A stretch of 64,000 nucleotides of DNA. It comes from CAMLJR01 sp964631955 (GTDB lineage Bacteria; Pseudomonadota; Gammaproteobacteria; Pseudomonadales; CAMLJR01). The DNA lies in assembly GCA_964631955.1 (NCBI GenBank), contig CAZWBA010000010.1:62001-126000 (forward strand), read 5' to 3'. Positions 59,948 to 64,000 of this stretch are shown piece after piece. The notes under the pieces are model-generated. The model ran no database searches. It was not told where the DNA came from and saw only the letters and a program-made list of their open reading frames with translations. Numbering within the stretch: the stretch's first letter is position 1; every line of letters begins with the position of its first letter. The position numbers were made by a program, and so were the translations under genes.

Positions 59948-60750
59948 GCATGGAGCATCTGTTGAAAAATATTTTCAGCCTGTCGCGCCGCTGCGTTTTT
60001 TTCGCGAATATTTTCCTCGCGAATATTGCGCTCGCCGCACTCGGCGCCATCACGACCGCGCACGCCGAGGAAGTAAAAGCCGCGGTTGCGGCGAATTTCA
60101 CCGCGGCCATCAAAAAACTCGCGCCGCTTTACGAACAGAAGAGCGGCAATAAACTCATCGTGAGTTTTGGTGCCACGGGTCAGCTTTACGCACAAATTAC
60201 TCACGGCGCGCCGTTCGAGGTATTTCTTGCCGCCGACGATACGACACCGAAAAAATTAATCGGTGAAGGTAAGGCGGTTGAAAGCTCGTATTTCGTTTAT
60301 GCGCGCGGCCGCCTCGCGTTGTGGAGTGCAACGCCGGGTTATGTCGACGATAAGGGTGACGTGTTGAAATCCAGCCGGTTCGCGAAAATCGCAATCGCCA
60401 ATCCGAAAACCGCGCCGTATGGCCAGGCGGCGATCGAAACACTCACCGCGCTGAAACTGCTCGATCAATTGCAGCCGAAATTCGTGACGGGCGAAAACAT
60501 CGCGCAGACGCAGCAATTCATCGCAAGCGGCAATGTGCCGCTCGGATTCATCGCGCTCGCGCAGGTGAAAGCATTGCCCGCCGATCGCGGCAGTTACTGG
60601 TTGGTACCGGATGAGCTGCATCAGCCGATCGCTCAAAGTGCAGTGCTGATAAAAAAAGAAAATAATGCAGCGGCGGAAAGTTTTTTTGCGTTTCTGAAAT
60701 CGCCCGAGGCAATCGCTATCATCCGCGACTTCGGTTACGAGGTGCCTTAA
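59944..60750 (+). CDS. modA: Molybdate ABC transporter substrate-binding protein ModA
   Basis: ModA binds molybdate (and tungstate) in the periplasm for ModBC. The 268-residue protein has a signal peptide (about 1-40, ending TAHA-E), then the type II binding fold VKAAVAANFTAAIKKLAPLYEQKSG, FGATGQLYAQITHGAPFEVFLAADD. It overlaps the RlmN-like gene by four bases. Confidence 0.94.
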   Translation: MSMEHLLKNIFSLSRRCVFFANIFLANIALAALGAITTAHAEEVKAAVAANFTAAIKKLAPLYEQKSGNKLIVSFGATGQLYAQITHGAPFEVFLAADDTTPKKLIGEGKAVESSYFVYARGRLALWSATPGYVDDKGDVLKSSRFAKIAIANPKTAPYGQAAIETLTALKLLDQLQPKFVTGENIAQTQQFIASGNVPLGFIALAQVKALPADRGSYWLVPDELHQPIAQSAVLIKKENNAAAESFFAFLKSPEAIAIIRDFGYEVP

Positions 60751-60780
60751 CCGCAGGCGCGAAAAAAAGAATGATGTTCG

Positions 60781-61455
60781 ATGATGATTGACTGGCAACC
60801 GATTTGGCTAACGCTGCGGCTCGCGAGCACGACGACGGTTTTATTGCTGTTGTTCGCCGTGCCGCTGGCGTGGTGGCTGGCGAATACGCAATCGCGACTC
60901 AAACAGTTTTTTTCGGCGCTGCTGGCATTGCCGCTGGTGCTGCCGCCGACGGTGCTCGGTTTTTATCTGCTGCTGCTGCTCGGCCCGCACGGGCCCGTTG
61001 GGCAATTCACGCAGTGGCTCGGTATCGGCACGCTGCCTTTTACGTTTCCGGGATTGGTCATTGCGTCGTGTCTGTATTCGCTGCCGTTCGCATTGCAGCC
61101 GATGCAAACCGCCTTCGAAAGCATTGGCCGCCGACCGTTTGAAGTGGCCGCAACATTGCGCGCGAATGCTTTCGATCGCGCAGTGAGCGTCGCCCTGCCG
61201 CTCGCACGCAATGGATTGTTGAGCGCGGCCGTTCTCACCTTCGCGCACACCATCGGCGAATTCGGCGTGGTGCTGATGATCGGCGGCAATATTCCGGGCG
61301 CAACGAAAGTGTTGTCGGTGGCGATTTACGATCACGTCGAATCGCTCGAATACGCACAGGCGCACTGGCTCGCCGGCGGCATGCTGGCATTTTCATTTTT
61401 AACGTTATTGACGCTGTATGTATTCAACGATCGTCATATGCGGGTGATTCGATGA
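60781..61455 (+). CDS. modB: Molybdate ABC transporter permease ModB
   Basis: ModB forms the membrane channel. The 224-residue protein has five to six hydrophobic segments and the EAA-type loop contacting ModC (AFESIGRRPFEVAATLRANAFDRAVSVALPLARNG). It is 30 bases after modA and overlaps modC by four bases (ATGA). Confidence 0.95.
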   Translation: MMIDWQPIWLTLRLASTTTVLLLLFAVPLAWWLANTQSRLKQFFSALLALPLVLPPTVLGFYLLLLLGPHGPVGQFTQWLGIGTLPFTFPGLVIASCLYSLPFALQPMQTAFESIGRRPFEVAATLRANAFDRAVSVALPLARNGLLSAAVLTFAHTIGEFGVVLMIGGNIPGATKVLSVAIYDHVESLEYAQAHWLAGGMLAFSFLTLLTLYVFNDRHMRVIR

Positions 61456-62549
61456 CGAGCGCTTCGATAAATGGCAACCGCACCATCGCCGCCCGTTTTC
61501 AAACGGCATTGAGTCATTTCACCCTCGATGTCGATCTGGAAATTCCCGCGCAGGGCATCACCGCGCTTTTCGGTAAATCGGGTTGCGGCAAGACCACGCT
61601 GCTGCGCTGCATCGCCGGTCTCAATAAAACGCCGCGCGGTTATCTGCGCATCGCCGGCGATATCTGGCAGGACGAAAAAACGTTCGTGCCGGTGCATGCG
61701 CGCGCGCTGGGTTATGTCTTTCAGGAAGCGAGTCTGTTTCCGCATCTCAGCGTGCGCGGCAATCTCGAATACGGCTGGAAGCGCACGCCGGCGGCGCAGC
61801 GGCGCGTCGATTTCGACGAGATCGTCGCCCTGCTCGGCGTCGAGCCGCTGCTGCGCCAGAAACCGGAGACGCTCTCGGGCGGGCAGCGCCAGCGCGTGGC
61901 GATCGCGCGGGCATTATTGGGCAGTCCGAAATTGTTGTTGCTCGACGAACCGCTGGCGAGTCTCGATCTCGACAGCCGCGCCGAAATTCTGCCGTATCTC
62001 GAACAGCTGCATGAACGCCTCGACATTCCGATGCTTTACGTCAGTCATGCACCGGCGGAAATCGCACAGCTCGCCGATCACCTGGTACTGCTGGAGCGCG
62101 GTCGCGTGGTCGCCCAGGGCGCGCTCAACGCCATTTTTACGCGGCTCGATCTGATGCCCGCGCAGCAGGAGGAAGCGAGTGCGATCATCGAGGGGAAAAT
62201 TCTCGGCCACGATCGCAAGTTCCAGCTGACGCAGATCGCGATTCCGGGCGGGCAGGTTTCTGTCGCACATCGCGCACTCGAAATCGGTCATCCGGTGCGC
62301 GTGCGCATTCTGGCGCGCGATGTCAGCATCGCGCTGGAAAAGCCGCAACACACAAGCATCACCAATGTGCTGCCCGCGCGCATCGCGTCGATGAACGTGT
62401 CGCAGAATTCGCCGCAGGCGATGCTCCGGCTCGATCTGGGCGGCGCCTTCATCCTCGCGCGCATCACGCGCCGGTCGGTGGCGCTGCTCGATCTCAAACC
62501 CGATATGCCGGTGTACGCGCAGGTCAAAAGCGTGGCGTTGATGAATTAA
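61452..62549 (+). CDS. modC: Molybdate ABC transporter ATPase ModC
   Basis: ModC energises uptake. The 365-residue protein has FGKSGCGKTT (Walker A), LSGGQRQR (signature), LLLLDEPLASLD (Walker B) and a C-terminal Mop-like regulatory domain (TSITNVLPARIASMNV… ARITRRSVALLDL) that binds oxyanion. No modE or molybdate-responsive site was recognised, so regulation by molybdate is not shown here. Confidence 0.95.
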   Translation: MTSASINGNRTIAARFQTALSHFTLDVDLEIPAQGITALFGKSGCGKTTLLRCIAGLNKTPRGYLRIAGDIWQDEKTFVPVHARALGYVFQEASLFPHLSVRGNLEYGWKRTPAAQRRVDFDEIVALLGVEPLLRQKPETLSGGQRQRVAIARALLGSPKLLLLDEPLASLDLDSRAEILPYLEQLHERLDIPMLYVSHAPAEIAQLADHLVLLERGRVVAQGALNAIFTRLDLMPAQQEEASAIIEGKILGHDRKFQLTQIAIPGGQVSVAHRALEIGHPVRVRILARDVSIALEKPQHTSITNVLPARIASMNVSQNSPQAMLRLDLGGAFILARITRRSVALLDLKPDMPVYAQVKSVALMN

Positions 62550-62597
62550 CGTGCGCCGATGAATTGAGCGCGGCGTCCGGCCCGTACGGAAAACGGC

Positions 62598-64000
62598 TCA
62601 GAACATCCAGTTCCACACGACTTTCACGATGTCCTCGCGCGCCGAGGTGGAGAATTTCTCGTCCTCGTTCAGGAACAGACGATTGAGGCTGAGGTAGATA
62701 TCCTGCCCGGGCGCCAGCGTCCAGCGCAGCCGCAGATTGACGCCGAGTTCGTCGCTGACGCTGTCCCATTGCAGCAGCGTGCTGGCGAAAATGCGCGCGG
62801 TCGGCGTCATTTCGAGGCCGAGCGCGGCGAGGTGCACGCGCGCATTGCCCGCCGGCAGATGCAGATCGGTCCGCTCGGCGCGCAGTGTCACCCCCCACCC
62901 CGGCTCCGGGCGCAGCGCCAGCGAGAGCGCATAATCCTCGCGATCGCCGTCGTAGAACTCACCCCAGCGCACGCTGAACTCACCCGACAGAGGCCGACTG
63001 GCGCTGACGCCGATATAAACCAGCGCCGAATCGTAGCGGTAATCGCCGGCGGGGACCGTCAGCCCGGGCAGGATTTCGAAATCCTCGATCAGCGTTTCGC
63101 GCTCGAAATACAGTTCGGGCATCACATAGTCTTCCCGCGCGTTGCCGATGTAGATCTCCGGATTGATCAGCTGGTAGAGGCGCGCGTCGTGTATGCCATC
63201 GCTGCGCTCCCAGTCGAGCTGGGGAATCCATTCGTCGCCGTCCGCGGTGCGCCACCAGTAGCCCAGCTCACCCTGGCTCTGGCGGACTCCGCTCTCGACG
63301 AGGAAGCCCAGCGCGGGCTCAAAGGCCGCGTCCACGCGATGGATGCCGACATTGCCGGTCCAGCCCAGATTGCTCCAGTCGACGAACACGCCGCGCGCGC
63401 TGCCGCTGCCCAGTTCCGGGTTGGCGCTGGTCTGCGTCCACAGGTCGACGGCGAGATTGCGGTCGGGTAGGAATTGCGGGTTGCGGTATTGCCAGTCGAC
63501 ACCCCACAGGCTGCTGCCGCCGGTGCCGGCGGGATTGCCGCTGGTGCCGATGACGCCGATGCGCGAATAGGCGCCCGTGCGCACCGCCGCCCGCCCCACG
63601 CCCATGCTGGTGGCCTCGCTGTGCGGCCCTTCCTCGACCCTGACCGCGAGCAGACCGGCATCGACATCGCGCGATTCGTGCGACAGCTTGAAGCCGGCTT
63701 CGAGCGCCAGCAGTGTGCCATCCGCGGCCAGCCCGATGCGGCGCGAAAAGAATGGCAGCAGATTGGTCTGGCGCCCGCCGAACGCGAACACGCCGGCGTC
63801 CTGCAGGAAGAATTCGCGCTTTTCGGGAAAAAACAGCGGGTAGCGGGTGAGATTGACCTGGCGCTGGTCGGCTTCGGCCTCGGCGAAATCGCTGTTGAGC
63901 GTCAGTGTGGCAGTGGTGTCGGGACGCATCCGCCAGAACAGATCGAGCCCGGGTTCGAGCCGGGTTTCCGACTGCTCCGGCTGCTCGCTCCGCTGCAGAC
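62598..64000 (-). CDS. DUF5916-type outer-membrane protein (5' part cut by window edge)
   Basis: The frame is open from the right window edge to the stop at 62598 (at least 467 residues). It contains LNSDFAEAEADQRQVNLTRYPLFFPEKREFFLQDAGVFAFGGRQTNLLPFFSRRIG, the hallmark of DUF5916 proteins, whose N-terminal carbohydrate-binding-like domain would lie beyond 64000. The C-terminal half has alternating β-strand patterns with aromatic ends (…VWNWMF at the C-terminus), consistent with an outer-membrane barrel. A secreted or surface role is likely; the substrate is unknown. It is convergent with modC. Confidence 0.82.
   Translation of the reverse strand, partial: LQRSEQPEQSETRLEPGLDLFWRMRPDTTATLTLNSDFAEAEADQRQVNLTRYPLFFPEKREFFLQDAGVFAFGGRQTNLLPFFSRRIGLAADGTLLALEAGFKLSHESRDVDAGLLAVRVEEGPHSEATSMGVGRAAVRTGAYSRIGVIGTSGNPAGTGGSSLWGVDWQYRNPQFLPDRNLAVDLWTQTSANPELGSGSARGVFVDWSNLGWTGNVGIHRVDAAFEPALGFLVESGVRQSQGELGYWWRTADGDEWIPQLDWERSDGIHDARLYQLINPEIYIGNAREDYVMPELYFERETLIEDFEILPGLTVPAGDYRYDSALVYIGVSASRPLSGEFSVRWGEFYDGDREDYALSLALRPEPGWGVTLRAERTDLHLPAGNARVHLAALGLEMTPTARIFASTLLQWDSVSDELGVNLRLRWTLAPGQDIYLSLNRLFLNEDEKFSTSAREDIVKVVWNWMF

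Overview
The window looks like a chromosomal segment of a GC-rich gammaproteobacterium. The flagellar/chemotaxis gene order (fliEFGHIJ–STAS–Hpt–fliK–fliLMNOPQR–flhB … flhA–flhF–fleN–fliA–cheYZAB–motCD–parA–cheW) followed by ccmABCDEF is the Pseudomonas-type arrangement. The malate dehydrogenase type, the DUF5916 protein and the divergence of the proteins suggest a lineage outside Pseudomonas itself (Xanthomonadales/Nevskiales-like, a weak inference). No rRNA, tRNA, CRISPR or prophage genes were recognised.

Layout: 1–4419 (−) ccmF(partial)EDCBA, cytochrome c maturation. 4481–6586 (+) a FliK-like protein and a short FlhB-C-like protein. 6613–21806 (−) DUF2802, cheW, cheW-like, parA, motD, motC, cheB, cheA, cheZ, cheY, fliA, fleN, flhF, flhA. 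21912–30845 is an accessory island: a REP-associated tyrosine transposase (RAYT-1), a type I restriction-modification locus hsdR | fic–hsdM–hsdS, and many copies of one REP-like repeat (REP-A). It sits between flhA and flhB, which are normally adjacent. 30842–45855 (−) flhB, a small membrane protein, fliRQPO, fliN, fliM, fliL, fliK, Hpt, STAS, fliJIHGFE. 46086–46852 holds a second RAYT with its own, different repeat (REP-B). 46861–64000 is mostly housekeeping: ttcA, mdh, a PilZ/YcgR brake protein, a YbbAP-type ABC system with tesA, ygjP-recQ, bioA, a ParA-like ATPase, an RlmN-like methyltransferase, modABC and a truncated DUF5916 protein.

How it works together: the flagellar genes form several minus-strand transcription units. 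I read five close matches to sigma-54 −24/−12 elements, each with exact GG-N10-GC spacing, in front of fliE, fliK, fliL, flhA and the parA-cheW unit, plus a sigma-28-like element before cheY. This agrees with a FleQ/FleR–RpoN–FliA hierarchy. The restriction island is therefore inserted between two transcription units, and flhA keeps its own promoter.

Most interesting: (1) the Fic-containing type I R-M island splitting flhB from flhA and bordered by REP-A copies; (2) REP-A copies lying in frame inside flhF, inside hsdS between the target-recognition domains, and inside RAYT-1; (3) the internal repeat cluster of RAYT-1 looks like its right and left flanking repeats joined, as in a circle junction; (4) the unrelated RAYT-2 carries its own REP-B at the same place in the protein; (5) two equally spaced 33-bp palindromes upstream of fic–hsdM–hsdS. 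All promoter, repeat and homology calls were made by reading; no database search or alignment was run.
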